Source: Erythrophleum ivorense (lineage: Eukaryota > Streptophyta > Magnoliopsida > Fabales > Fabaceae). From it: a stretch of DNA of 64,000 nucleotides. The position numbers were made by a program, and so were the translations under genes. The notes under the pieces are model-generated. The model was not told the DNA's origin. It saw only the letters and a program-made list of their open reading frames with translations, and did no database searches. The stretch spans positions 50,036,477 to 50,100,476 of the forward strand of contig JAIUCV010000003.1 in NCBI GenBank assembly GCA_026724425.1, read 5' to 3'. Each line of letters opens with the position of its first letter. Positions within the stretch are counted from its first letter, which is position 1. Shown in pieces: positions 22,032-32,450 of the stretch.

Positions 22032-24434
22032 TGAGTGGCTCGTCGTGCAACCCTCAAAATAAAACTAGGTTGGTAAAATATGTAGATAGTAGCACAACCT
22101 AGGTCATCTCCCTTGGAATTGGAGTTCAATGTTTAATTGAGTTTTCTAAATATTAAAGGACTCTAAAAATTCCTAAATTATGGGGTTTTTTATTTACTTA
22201 AACTATTTAAAATAAAATTGAATTAAAATTCCTAATTGCTATCTAATTGGGTGAATTATGGATGAAAGATGGTCTTGTGACTAGCCTTGGATTCGTCCCT
22301 TGGTATCCACTATCCTTATCCTAATCTAATTGTAATTGATTCTGGCCTAAGAGTTCCTAATTGTGTTCATAACAAATTATCTTGAGTTACCACGTAAGAA
22401 TCAAGAAATTAACGATCTAATATTGAATTGAAACCTCAACCCTGCATTAAATTGTCAATTCTTGTTTTAGGATCAATGAACACCCAATTTGATTGATTAA
22501 CTGATTAATTAGCCTTTGAATCATCATCCTAAAATGTTTAATTAACCAACTAAACATTAAGGACTCCTCAAATTAAACATTCAAACACATAACCTCACTC
22601 ATGTATTTTATCGAACACCTTCGAAGCACACATGGAAAATTAGATAAAAAAAATCAATGTCCAATCAAATCAATTAATCAACAAAAAGGTTCCCTAATTA
22701 GTGTCTAACCAGCCACTAATTACAATTACATAAATTTCCCATCAAATACAACTTAACCAAGAAAATATATGAAAGAGAAAAAGTGCAGGAAAATAAAGAA
22801 ATCCTTAGCCAAAATTCTGAATTTTCTCCATGGATTCAAGCTTCTCCAAGGTCTTCTTTCTTGCTAACCTCAAGATGGATTAGAGCTTCATGGGATGGTG
22901 GAGATGGATGGAATATGGAATGGAGGCGTGGTGGATGTGGAATGGAAGAACGGATGAAGGGTTGGAATGGATGGCCGAATAAATGGATGAATGGTGCATG
23001 GAGTCTTGTGTATGAATGAATAATTTGGCGAATGAATGGAGTTGCATGAATGGACTAGGATATCCGAATATATGGAGGCGTGACAGACTTGTAGAGACGT
23101 GAATAAAGTGTAGAGGCATGAATGGATCAATTTGTTCGAATTCCTTCTTCATTAAAAATCACGTGCCTACCTCTTCTTTTTCGTGTGTATTATGCTTAGC
23201 TTCTTGTCACACTCAGCTTTTTCTTTTTAATATATCACGAATGTGGACCCCACTTCATTCCCATGTGAGCTTTACTAGCATTTTTATTATTCTGCTCGCG
23301 TGTTGCTTCAGCTCCTTCTCTATACTATTCACGTGCTTCTTCTAATGCACCTTCATATCAGCTTTACGTGGAATCTCTTCATGTATATATAAGGTGGGCT
23401 CCATTTCATTTTATTTAATTATATTCCACATAAATTCCTTTTCTCTTGCTACTTCTGCGCATTCTGCTTCCAGCTCGCCTCCTTCACGTTAACTACTTGT
23501 TACTATTCTCGTTCTCAGCTCAGCTCGTTGCTTCCTTCACTCATTGCATCTTCAGTAACTCGTAGCCATCCATGTAAATAAGTCTGCATGTTACAGTTGC
23601 TTCTCCTTCTTCGTTTAGCTTTTAATGTGTTTTCTGTTTATTTATGTTGCAACCCATAACTTCCACGTGATATGCTTATACGTTCTCAGCTTTTTCACGT
23701 AGCTTCTTTGGTTGTGCAGCAGCTTGTTACTTCCTTGACTCGATGCTTTTTATTCCTTCAAAACCTGAATGAGTGTGCTGCTGTTTGCATGAGTAACTCG
23801 AGCCTCCTTCCTCATGGCTTCCAAGCTCCTTAATGGCTATAGTGCTTCCCCCACGTTAGCTTCATTTCTGTTCAGTTGCTGCCCCTACATGCATGGTTTT
23901 GTTTCCTTTCATGAATCACGTAGCTTTTCACATATGTTTTCTCCATGCAAGCTTCTTATTTCTGCTGTTGCCTCATTTGGTTTTTCACGTCCCATGCAGC
24001 TCATTCTTCTCGTGATACCCCTAGCTTCATTCTTCTTCCTTTTTTTTATTCAAGTGCTTCGTGGATGGTTCTCTTCTCCCTTACCATGTTGCTTTCTTCT
24101 TTCTTAAACCATGGCTTTTCCTCTGTTTTGAGTTTACATCTTGCTTTGCCTTTTCTTTGTTCATTTCTCTTCTCCATGTATGAATGTGTGATGCCACAAG
24201 TGGAAGTTCAATGATCTGCCCACCAAGAATGGAAGGGGAAATTAAGTAGGAAAGACTACAAAATTATCTATAGAAATTTATGCATTAAAAATCTAAGATT
24301 TTGTGATTTAATTCCTAAAGTGCAAAAGATGGCTATTAAAATTAAATTCCATCTGAGTAAATCCATTAAGCCTCATTTAACTATTAAAATGCTTAAGTTA
24401 GGAGAATTAGAATATATAAAATTCATGCTTGTCA
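22032..24434 (-). repeat. 3' LTR of minus-strand non-autonomous element
   Basis: This 2,403-bp LTR shows TGAGTGGCTCG at the left edge and CATGCTTGTCA at the right edge on the plus strand. On the minus strand it therefore begins TGACAAGCATG and ends GAGCCACTCA. It pairs with 28443-30846. ACGT-core motifs (CACGTG, TACGTGG, TCACGT) cluster at about 23155-23995. A TATATATA run lies near 23377-23392. CATTCATCC-like short repeats occupy about 22880-23130. Small open frames inside it reflect that repeat composition. Confidence 0.92.
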
Positions 24435-24449
24435 AATTCCCCCACACTT
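24435..24449 (-). other. 3' polypurine tract
   Basis: On the minus strand AAGTGTGGGGGAATT lies immediately before the 3' LTR start (TGACAAG). This is the expected place for the plus-strand priming tract. The same AAGTGTGGGGG core recurs at 25719-25729 and 27060-27070. Confidence 0.85.
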
Positions 24450-25975
24450 AAACCTTTGCACTCCTGGGCAAAGCTCAAAATTCAAGATGAAAGAATGAAT
24501 TGAAATACCCAGCTAGTAGAATGGCAGGTAGAAAATTATAATGGAAAAGAAAGTGTAAAAATCACAAGCTAGAGAATGATCACATCTTTTCAACACTTTA
24601 ACAATCAAAGCTAACTTCACTTGCATCAAGAATTAAGCTCCATGGCAATTTCATTTGAAAAGAATGAATCAAAATGCATAGCCCCCTTACCTGGGTTTGT
24701 GTCTACTCTCAACTCTTAAGTGGTCAAGGTATGTGTATCACTCAAGTTCCACCTATCAAAACCTCACTACCATAAGCTTGTCAAGCTTCTAAGTCTCCAC
24801 CACCCATGCCAAATGCAAAGCACAAATCAATAGGACTTTATTTAGGGTTGTAATGGGGCTAAGGAAGTGAAATAAATGGATGACTAAAACAAGGGGAAAA
24901 CAACTAACAAATAGAATACCTTAAAGATCTCAAGAACAATAAAATGAGACTTAGGATAAGGAAAATGTGCATTTTGAAGGCCTTTTTTTCATATAAGCAA
25001 CTTTTCAGAATAATTCTTTCCTTGATTTTCTAGTGCTTTTTTTTTTCTTTTTCTTTTTCATTGCTTTCTTGCCTTTTTTTTTCTCTCTTCTTTCCTTTCT
25101 TTTGCAAATTTTTTTTTTTTCAACTCTGAATAACAATGGCCTAACTTAATGTAAGACATACATTCTCTCATCCCAATTAGATGTAATGCTCCTTAAAATC
25201 ACTAAGGCATTCTAAAACAAGGTGGGAAACATATTTAATGGCTATGGTTAAACAAGAAAAGAAAATCAAGGTTCAAAGTGGCTAAAACAATGGATAAGAT
25301 GCATGTAGGTTGGCTTTTTGGCTCACTAATTATAAAAGAAATGAATGCCTCATCATTTTCATGTATGCAAATGCAAATGTGGTCTCAACAAAGAATCAAG
25401 ACAAGTTCTAGAGTGAAAACAGTGATAGGTGAATACACACTAGAAATGAACAATTCAGGCTCAAATTCTCACCAGCTAATGGCTATCAACTAATTCATTG
25501 AAATCAAATTCATTGCCACTTCACTTAAATCAAAACACAATATCCATCACTAATCATGTCTAAGTGAATCCAAGGTATAATCATCTTAACTTGTAACTTC
25601 CACAGGAAAACCGAGAAGAATCATGCTATTTTTCAAAAATTTTCTCAAAGAAAAAAAATTTTCTGATTTTTTTTTTTCAAAACAAGGGCAAGATAGAATG
25701 GAATGAAATAGCTCTCCCCCCCCACACTTAAATATTGCATTGTCCTCAATGCCAGCACACAATCCAGTAAACAGATAAACAGCACAATATAAAAAGAGTG
25801 AAAGGAGAGTGTACAACCGGATGAGCTTGAATTAAAGATCTCAAGGTAGGCTCAGATTTCCATGTAGCTAGTTAGCAACCTTTTATTACCTACAAAATAA
25901 AGACAAACTGTAATGCAAAAAAAAAGAAAAAAGAAAACTACATCTTAAACTAAATAGAACTATATTAAATACTAA
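24450..25975 (-). other. Non-coding region between ORF and 3' polypurine tract
   Basis: This 1.5-kb part of the minus-strand element has no recognisable domain. It contains a second polypurine tract (25716-25729 in plus coordinates, eight consecutive C bases then ACACTT) and pyrimidine runs at 25028-25120. The frames at 25278-25493 and 25586-25816 are not supported by any motif. Confidence 0.65.
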
Positions 25976-27916
25976 CTAATCATACGTATCAAAAATCAAA
26001 ATTAAAACTACTTTATTCCTTCTTAGCTGAATAACTTTAAGTTTCACTACTTTAAAGCATTTGGATTGATCATACAGAGATGATTCATGGACTTCCTTAA
26101 CCATCAGTAGTTTAGGAAAGTCATATTCAGCAATTTCACAAGCAAGAAAAGAAGAAAAATCAAATTTAAGACATTTAAAACTAAAGAAAGGAAATTTAAA
26201 ATCAAAACTTTCTAAGAATCTATCAAAACCAATAAAATCTACTAGACTCCCATCAGTAAGAGTCACTGCATCAACAGAAAAATTTAATTGTAACTTCTCA
26301 CAGTCCTTTGACTTCAAGGTGTCTGTCAGTTGCTTTTTCTCAGTTGGAAGTGTCAGTGGCTTGTTGGAAATTACTTCACCAATTTCAAGAATTTGTTCAG
26401 GACTCTCAACAAGAGAAATAGTATCTTCCCTGACCAAAGAGACATCAGTAGGCTCACAAGATTCTAAACAATGATCAATAACAAAATTCAGTGTCTCACT
26501 AGTATCAATAACAGCACAAGGATCAATCGGGTATTCAATATCAGTAGTATCACTATGCATGCCCTCATCAATACTAGTATGATCAGTAGAATCAATTTCA
26601 TTGACAGTTTCAGTGCAAGCAAAGGACTCTATGGATTCAACAGACTTATCAGACTCCATAAACTCATTAATCTCAGCACACACAGGACATGTATGCATAT
26701 CATCACATAAGCATTCAAGAGTTGGGTCTGAATTATCAATAAGCTGTCCAACAATGTCAATGTCTATATTCTTATCACATGCTACATTCATTGTTTCATC
26801 AGTCATACCATCACAGGTTAGTGAGGAATCATGTTGATTAGAATATGTGAGGGACTCACTAGACTCAATGAAAGCATTAATTTGGGAGCATCTATCATAT
26901 ATAGCAGATTCAACACACACACAATCAAGAGATGCATTCAAATCAACTATATCACTTGGTTTAGATGGCATGCTATCCCTAAACTCAATAGATGTATCAT
27001 CAATAGACTTATCAACTAATTCCAGACTAGGAATAGAATGATGATTATATCTTAAGTCGCCCCCACACTTATCTATTACCCTAGACTCAATAGATTCATC
27101 ATTAACAGATTCAGACATGAATTCACCACTACAATCATAGCTAGGAGTAGAAATTTCAAGTGCATCAGTACACAAGGATTCCTGAACATCAACAATTGTA
27201 TCACTTTTGCTCAATGAGTGACCATAATCAATCAATTTAGGAGATTCAATAACAATTTCCTCATCAATTTCCTCATCATGCAATTCAGAATCAACAACAT
27301 TATATGCATCAAGAATCGCAGTGCTATCAAGCAAACTAGATTCAGTTTCAACCAATTGCAAAGTACTAGAATATGGAAGGATATTACCCGATGAATAGGA
27401 CTCTTCCTCCTCTATACCTTCCCTTCTAATTTGCTCTTCAATTGATTCATTAGCACTTGAAGTTGATTGATTTATTTGAAATCCTGAATCCTTCATGAGG
27501 TTATCTGCCATTTGCTGGTCTTGGAGTTGCAACCATTTAGTTCCCCATTGGACCATTTGCTCCAATTGTTGGTTTTGAATAATACAAGCTTCCATTAGCT
27601 GCATCATCCTTTCTTCCTCACTTGGTTCCCTTTGGACTTCTTGTTGCATGTACCCCTTATGGTAATTATCAGGATGATATTCTAGCTCTGGCATATGGAA
27701 GTTGTGGTATGGTTGGTAGGTGGGGTGATCTTCATAAGAATGATGGTGTGGTTGGTAGCATGATTGCTGGACTTGTTGGTATTGTTGGCTTTGTTGTTCT
27801 TGTCTTTGTTGTTCAAGAAAACCTTGAAGCATTGACATGACTTCATCCAACTTCTGAGAAATCCTATGCTCTGCATAAGAATCATATACACCTTGATTAG
27901 AATAATGATGATCCAT
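25976..27916 (-). CDS. Uncharacterised 646-residue retrotransposon protein, Gln-rich and acidic
   Basis: This is the only long intact reading frame in the window and I do not recognise the protein. The start at 27916 is supported by the related ATG at 6500 in the other family member (MDPYYSNQDVYDS versus MDHHYSNQGVYDS). Residues 35-52 are Gln-rich, and 55-92 are His/Tyr/Pro-rich. Residues 100-141 look like a coiled coil (MMQLMEACIIQNQQLEQM). Residues 155-520 are acidic and Ser/Asp/Glu-rich. Within this, two cysteine motifs share the spacing C-x-C-x8-C-x2-INxFxES, at residues 332-352 and 402-422. The C-terminus (about 558-646) is aromatic, then basic and hydrophobic (FDRFLESFDFKFPFFSF, then VIQLRRNKVVLILI). 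There is no zinc knuckle, protease or polymerase signature and no signal peptide. A structural or RNA-binding (gag-like) role is inference from position and the coiled coil only. Confidence 0.85.
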   Translation of the reverse strand: MDHHYSNQGVYDSYAEHRISQKLDEVMSMLQGFLEQQRQEQQSQQYQQVQQSCYQPHHHSYEDHPTYQPYHNFHMPELEYHPDNYHKGYMQQEVQREPSEEERMMQLMEACIIQNQQLEQMVQWGTKWLQLQDQQMADNLMKDSGFQINQSTSSANESIEEQIRREGIEEEESYSSGNILPYSSTLQLVETESSLLDSTAILDAYNVVDSELHDEEIDEEIVIESPKLIDYGHSLSKSDTIVDVQESLCTDALEISTPSYDCSGEFMSESVNDESIESRVIDKCGGDLRYNHHSIPSLELVDKSIDDTSIEFRDSMPSKPSDIVDLNASLDCVCVESAIYDRCSQINAFIESSESLTYSNQHDSSLTCDGMTDETMNVACDKNIDIDIVGQLIDNSDPTLECLCDDMHTCPVCAEINEFMESDKSVESIESFACTETVNEIDSTDHTSIDEGMHSDTTDIEYPIDPCAVIDTSETLNFVIDHCLESCEPTDVSLVREDTISLVESPEQILEIGEVISNKPLTLPTEKKQLTDTLKSKDCEKLQLNFSVDAVTLTDGSLVDFIGFDRFLESFDFKFPFFSFKCLKFDFSSFLACEIAEYDFPKLLMVKEVHESSLYDQSKCFKVVKLKVIQLRRNKVVLILIFDTYD

Positions 27917-28420
27917 TTAAAGCAAAGAAAAATGAGAAATTCAATTAATTCCAATACAAAAAATCACCAACTAAAATTAATTCTAGTTCAAGAAAATAAA
28001 ATTTCAGTGAAACTAAGACTTACTTAACTATCAAAAACACTCCTAAATAAAGGTTAATGATGTAAAATAAACTCACAAAAATTAAAGAAATTAAATCCGG
28101 AAAAATTGAAAAATTCCAAAAAAATTCGAAAAAATACTAAAAAATTCAAAAAATGCCTCAAACGATGGAATTTGGCCAAAAAATGGTACACCTAATAGTT
28201 AGGCTATTATTTTTGCTCAAAATACCCAAAAACCTTGGAAAACAAAGTTTGAGAATTTTCTGGGCACTTTAAACAAAAATTTCAGCAAGTAGGATACTTG
28301 ACGCGTAACACCGAAATTAGCCAATTCCAAGTTCAAAATAAAACAAAAATTAAACCAAAATAGAATAAAAATAGAGCTAAAACACCTAGAAAACTTTCTC
28401 AAACAATTGAGAATCCAATT

Positions 28421-28437
28421 CCCCGGCAACGGCACCA
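28421..28437 (-). other. Primer-binding site for tRNA-Asp
   Basis: The plus strand reads CCCCGGCAACGGCACCA, matching the 3' end of plant tRNA-Asp (CCCCGGCAACGGCGCCA) at 16 of 17 bases including CCA. It sits five bases inside the 5' LTR edge at 28443. Athila/Tat-group elements commonly use this primer, so an origin from that group is plausible. Confidence 0.88.
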
Positions 28438-28442
28438 AATTT

Positions 28443-30846
28443 TGAGTGGCTCGTCGCGCAACCATCAAAATAAAACTAGGTTGGTAAAATATGTAGATAG
28501 TAGCATAACCTAGGTCATCTCCCTTGCAATTGGAGTTCAATGTTTAATTGAGCTTTCCAAATATTAAAGGACTCTAAAAATTCCTAAATTATGGGGTTTT
28601 TGATTTACTTAAACTATTTAAAATAAAATTGAATTAAAATTCCTAATTGCTATCTAATTGGATGAATTATGGATGAAAGATGGTCTTGTGACTAGCCTTG
28701 GATTCATCCCTTGGTATCCACTATCCTTATCCTAATCTAATTGTAATTGATTCTGGCCTAAGAGTTCCTAATTGTGTTCATAACAAATTATCTTGAGTTA
28801 CCACGCAAGAATCAAGAAATTAACGATCTAATATTGAATTGAAACCTCAACCCTGCATTAAATTGTCAATTCTTATTTTAGGATCAATGAACACCCAATT
28901 TGATTGATTAACTGATTAATTAGCCTTTGAATCATCATCCTAAAATGTTTAATTAACCAACTAAACATTAAGGACTCCTCAAATTAAACATTCAAACACA
29001 TAACCTCACTCATGTATTTTATCGAACACCTTCGAAGCACACATGGGAAATTAGATAAAAAAAATCAATGTCCAATCAAATCAATTAATCAACAAAAAGG
29101 TTCCCTAATTAGTATCTAACCAGCCACTAATTACAATTACATAAATTTCTCATCAAATACAACTTAACCAAGAAAATATATGAAAGAGAAAAAGTGCAGG
29201 AAAATAAAGAAATCCTTAGCCAAAATTCTGAATTTTCTCCATGGATTCAAGCTTCTCCAAGGTCTTCTTTCTTGCTAACCTCAAGATGGATTAGAGCTTC
29301 ATGGGATGGTGGAGATGGATGGAATATGGAATGGAGGCGTGGTGGATGTGGAATGGAAGAACGGATGAAGGGTTGGAATGGATGGCCGAATAAATGGATG
29401 AATGGTGCATGGAGTCTTGTGTATGAATGAATAATTTGGCGAATGAATGGAGTTGCATGAATGGACTAGGATATCCGAATATATGGAGGCGTGACAGACT
29501 TGTAGAGACGTGAATAAAGTGCAGAGGCATGAATGGATCAATTTGTTCGAATTCCTTCTTCATTAAAAATCACGTGCCTACCTCTTCTTTTTCGTGTGTA
29601 TTATGCTTAGCTTCTTGTCACACTCAGCTTCTCCTTTTTAATATATCACGAATGTGGACCCCACTTCATTCCCATGTGAGCTTTACCAGCGTTTTTATTA
29701 ATATTGCTCACGTGTTGCTTCAACTCCTTCTCTATACTATTCACGTGCTTCTTCTAATGCACCTTCATATCAGCTTTACGTGGAATCTCTTCATGTATAT
29801 ATAAGGTGGGCTCCACTTCATTTTATTTAATTATATTCCACATAAATTCCTTTTCTCTTGCTGCTTCTGTGCATTCTGCTTCTAGCTCGCCTCCTTCACG
29901 TTAATTGCTCTTTACTGTTCTCGTTCTCAGCTCAGCTCGTTGCTTCCTTCACTCATTGCATCTTCAGTAACTCATAGCCATCCATGTAAATAAGTCTGCA
30001 TGTTATAGTTGCTTCTCCTTCTTTGTCTAGCTTTTAATGTGTTTTCTGTTTATTTATGTTGCAACCCATAACTTCCACGTGATATGCTTATACGTTCTCA
30101 GCTCTTTCACGTAGCTTCTTTGGTTGTGCAGCAGCTTGTTACTTCCTTGACTCGATGCTTTTTATTCCTTCAAAACCCGAATGAGTGTGCTGCTGTTTGC
30201 ATGAGCAACTCGAGCCTCCTTCCTTGTGGCTTCCAAGCTCCTTAATGGCTACAGTGCTTCCCCCATGTTAGCTTCATTTCTGTTCCGCTACTGCCGCTAC
30301 ATGCATGGTTTTGTTTCCCTCCATGAATCACGAAGCTTCTCACATATGTTTTCTCCCTGCCAGCTTCTTATTTCTGCTGCTGCCTCATTTGGTTTTTCAC
30401 GTCCCATGTAGCTCATTCTTCTCGTGATACCCCTAGCTTCATTCTTCTTCCTTTTTTTTATTCAAGTGCTTCGTGGATGGTTCTCTTCTCCCTTACCATG
30501 TTGCTTTCTTCTTTCTTAAACCATGGCTTTTCCTCTGTTTTGAGTTTACATCTTGCTTTGCCTTTTCTTTGTTCATTTCTCTTCTCCATGTATGAATGTG
30601 TGATGCCATGAATGGAAGTCCAATGATCTGCCCACCAAGAATGGAAGGGGAAATTAAGTAGGAAAGACTACAAAATTATCTATAGAAATTTATGCATTAA
30701 AAATCCAAGATTTTGTGATTTAATTCCTAAAATGCAAAAGATGGCTATTAAAATTAAATTCCATCTAAGTAAATCCATTAAGCCTCATTTAACTATTAAA
30801 ATGCTTAAGTTAGGATAATTAGAATATATAAAATTCATGCTTATCA
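28443..30846 (-). repeat. 5' LTR of minus-strand non-autonomous element
   Basis: This 2,404-bp partner of 22032-24434 has plus-strand edges TGAGTGGCTCG and CATGCTTATCA. Most of it differs from its partner by scattered single bases. The protein-length frames within the two LTRs (for example 22783-23019 and 29194-29430) are identical, which reflects recent duplication rather than coding selection. Confidence 0.92.
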
Positions 30847-30868
30847 GGATTGCTACTTCTTTTCAGAC

Positions 30869-31934
30869 ATGGTTGAGACTAGACGGGGCAGGGGTAGAGG
30901 CAGGCCGCCCAGGGCTCAGAGAGCTGAGGATCCTCAGCTGACCATCATGGAGAGGCTTGACCGATATGAAGCCATAATGGGCCAGCACCAGGAGATGCTG
31001 GAACAGCAGAGGTATATTGCCCAGTAACAACATGATATGATCATGCACCTACAAGATACCCTGGCTAGGCAAGAAGAAGCCAAGAGAAAAGCCCCTGTAC
31101 CTCAGCCATCCACATCTGACATTACACTTGTACCGCCCCAAAAGCCTATTGCTACCTATCCAGAAACTATTGAAGCAGTTTCGGCAGAATAGTCCACTCT
31201 CGTTTGATGAGGAGTTGGATGCGGATAAGGCGGAGGCTTAGGTTATGGAGCTAGAGAAGATATTCTCAGTGATGGATTGTACCACCGAACAGAAAGCTCA
31301 GCTAGCCACTTTCATGCTACAGAAGGAAGTTGATAGATGGTGGCGTAGTACGAAACCCTTGATGGAGACCAAGAATATACAGATAACTTGGGAAAGCTTC
31401 TTGGTTGAGTTTTATGAGAAATATTTCCCTAATTCGGTGAGGAAGAAGAAAGAGATGGAATTTATGGGCTTGAGACAGACAGATGAGATGACTGTAGACC
31501 AATATGTGGCCAAGTTCATTGAGCTGTCTCGGTATTCCTCTTACCTCCAGAGGTATGATGATGAACCCTAGAGATGTGAGCAGTTTGAGACTGGGTTGAA
31601 GCCTCTAATTAGCGACAGAGTTACCCCACAATGGATCAGAAAGTTTAATACTCTTGTGGAGGTCAGCAGGGTGATTAAGACTAACCTGCGAGCTATCATG
31701 CCTACTGCGGCTATAGCTAGTCAGAAGAGGGTTCAAGAATTGAAAAGACCAAGATTAAAAGAGGGTTCTAGTGTGACACCCAGTGCCAAGAAGAGAGGCA
31801 AGGGGCCATGGAACCGAAGGCCACAGCGGGGCAAGCTGATGCTGCCTCCTCACAGCCAGTCATCCTTCCAGCAGTCTCCGGTGACATGTTTCAAGTGTGG
31901 GAAGTTGGAGCATATTGCCAGACACTGTCCTTAG
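30869..31934 (+). pseudogene. gag: Chromovirus gag (capsid and zinc knuckle), broken
   Basis: Gag starts at the ATG at 30869 (MVETRRGRGRGRPPRAQ), followed by a coiled-coil-like segment (MERLDRYEAIMGQHQEM). A stop at about 31024 and a frameshift near 31160 come next. The capsid core is open from 31245 (MELEKIFSVMDCTTEQKA, KEVDRWWRSTK, WESFLVEFYEKYFP, YVAKFIELSRY) with a stop at 31569. It resumes with CEQFETGLKP, a basic Pro-rich linker, and a CCHC knuckle CFKCGKLEHIARHC ending at about 31931. A further stop follows at 31932. The order and motifs match Tekay/Del gag. Many stops fit TGG or CAG codons turned into TAG or TGA. Confidence 0.85.
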
Positions 31935-32450
31935 ATGGACACAATGCCTCTTCCTAGGTCGCAGACCCAGGGTCGAGTGTCTGCCCTCACTCAACAGGAA
32001 GCCAGTGCTTCCCCCAATTTGATCCGAGGTACGCTAATAGTGAATGGCTTTCCTGTAGTTGCTATGTTTGATTCAAGTGCTAGTCACTCATTTATATCCT
32101 ATGATTATGTGAGGTAATTGGGTTTGACTGTTAGTGTCTTGTCATTTGACTTGTCTGTCACTACACTTACTGAAGGCCACGTGGTTACTTCCCATACTTG
32201 CTTAAATGTCATTGTTCAGTTCAATCATTGCCATACCACTATTGATTTGATCTGTATGCCCTTTCATAATATTGATTTGATTGTTGGTATGAACTGGTTA
32301 GCCGCGACTAATGCGGTACTTGATTATGAACACCGAACCATTTCCTTACCTACTTGTGGGACCATACCTGGGGTAGGAGCAAAGTTATCCTTTATGACTA
32401 CTGCCCAGGCTGAGAGGCATTTAGAGTGTGAATGTCAAGGGTTTTTAGTC
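31935..32450 (+). pseudogene. Chromovirus aspartic protease, broken
   Basis: The retropepsin domain is in the same frame as gag and RT. The active-site strand reads VVAMFDSSASHSFIS near 32055-32100, where the usual DSGA is DSSA (a Gly-to-Ser change consistent with G-to-A). A stop at 32115-32117 interrupts it. Downstream are the protease landmarks DLICMPFHNIDLIVGMNWL and the following strand VLDYEHRTISL. The altered flap/active-site Gly and the stop indicate it is dead. Confidence 0.82.

Larger units (their letters stand above)
22032..30846 (-). mobile_element. Young full-length non-autonomous LTR retrotransposon with one large ORF
   Basis: This complete 8,815-bp element lies on the minus strand. 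From its 5' end the order is LTR 30846-28443, tRNA-Asp primer-binding site 28437-28421, leader, 646-codon ORF 27916-25976, about 1.5 kb non-coding, polypurine tract, and LTR 24434-22032. The LTRs start TG and end CA, and the GGATT duplication is exact. I see no protease, RT, RNase H, integrase or zinc knuckle, so it must be mobilised by another element's enzymes. Large size, long LTRs and lack of pol fit the LARD concept, but unlike a typical LARD it has a long intact ORF. The LTRs are nearly identical (about nine differences in the first 290 aligned bases, fewer further on). The insertion is recent and is the youngest layer of the stack. Confidence 0.93.

Noticed and set aside
22880..23152. 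90- and 80-codon minus-strand frames present in both young LTRs (also 29291-29563)
   Set aside because: The conservation is explained by recent LTR duplication; residues come from CATTCATCC repeats.
27622..27840. 72-codon plus-strand frame and other plus-strand frames at 26471-27041
   Set aside because: They are antisense shadows of the intact 646-codon ORF.
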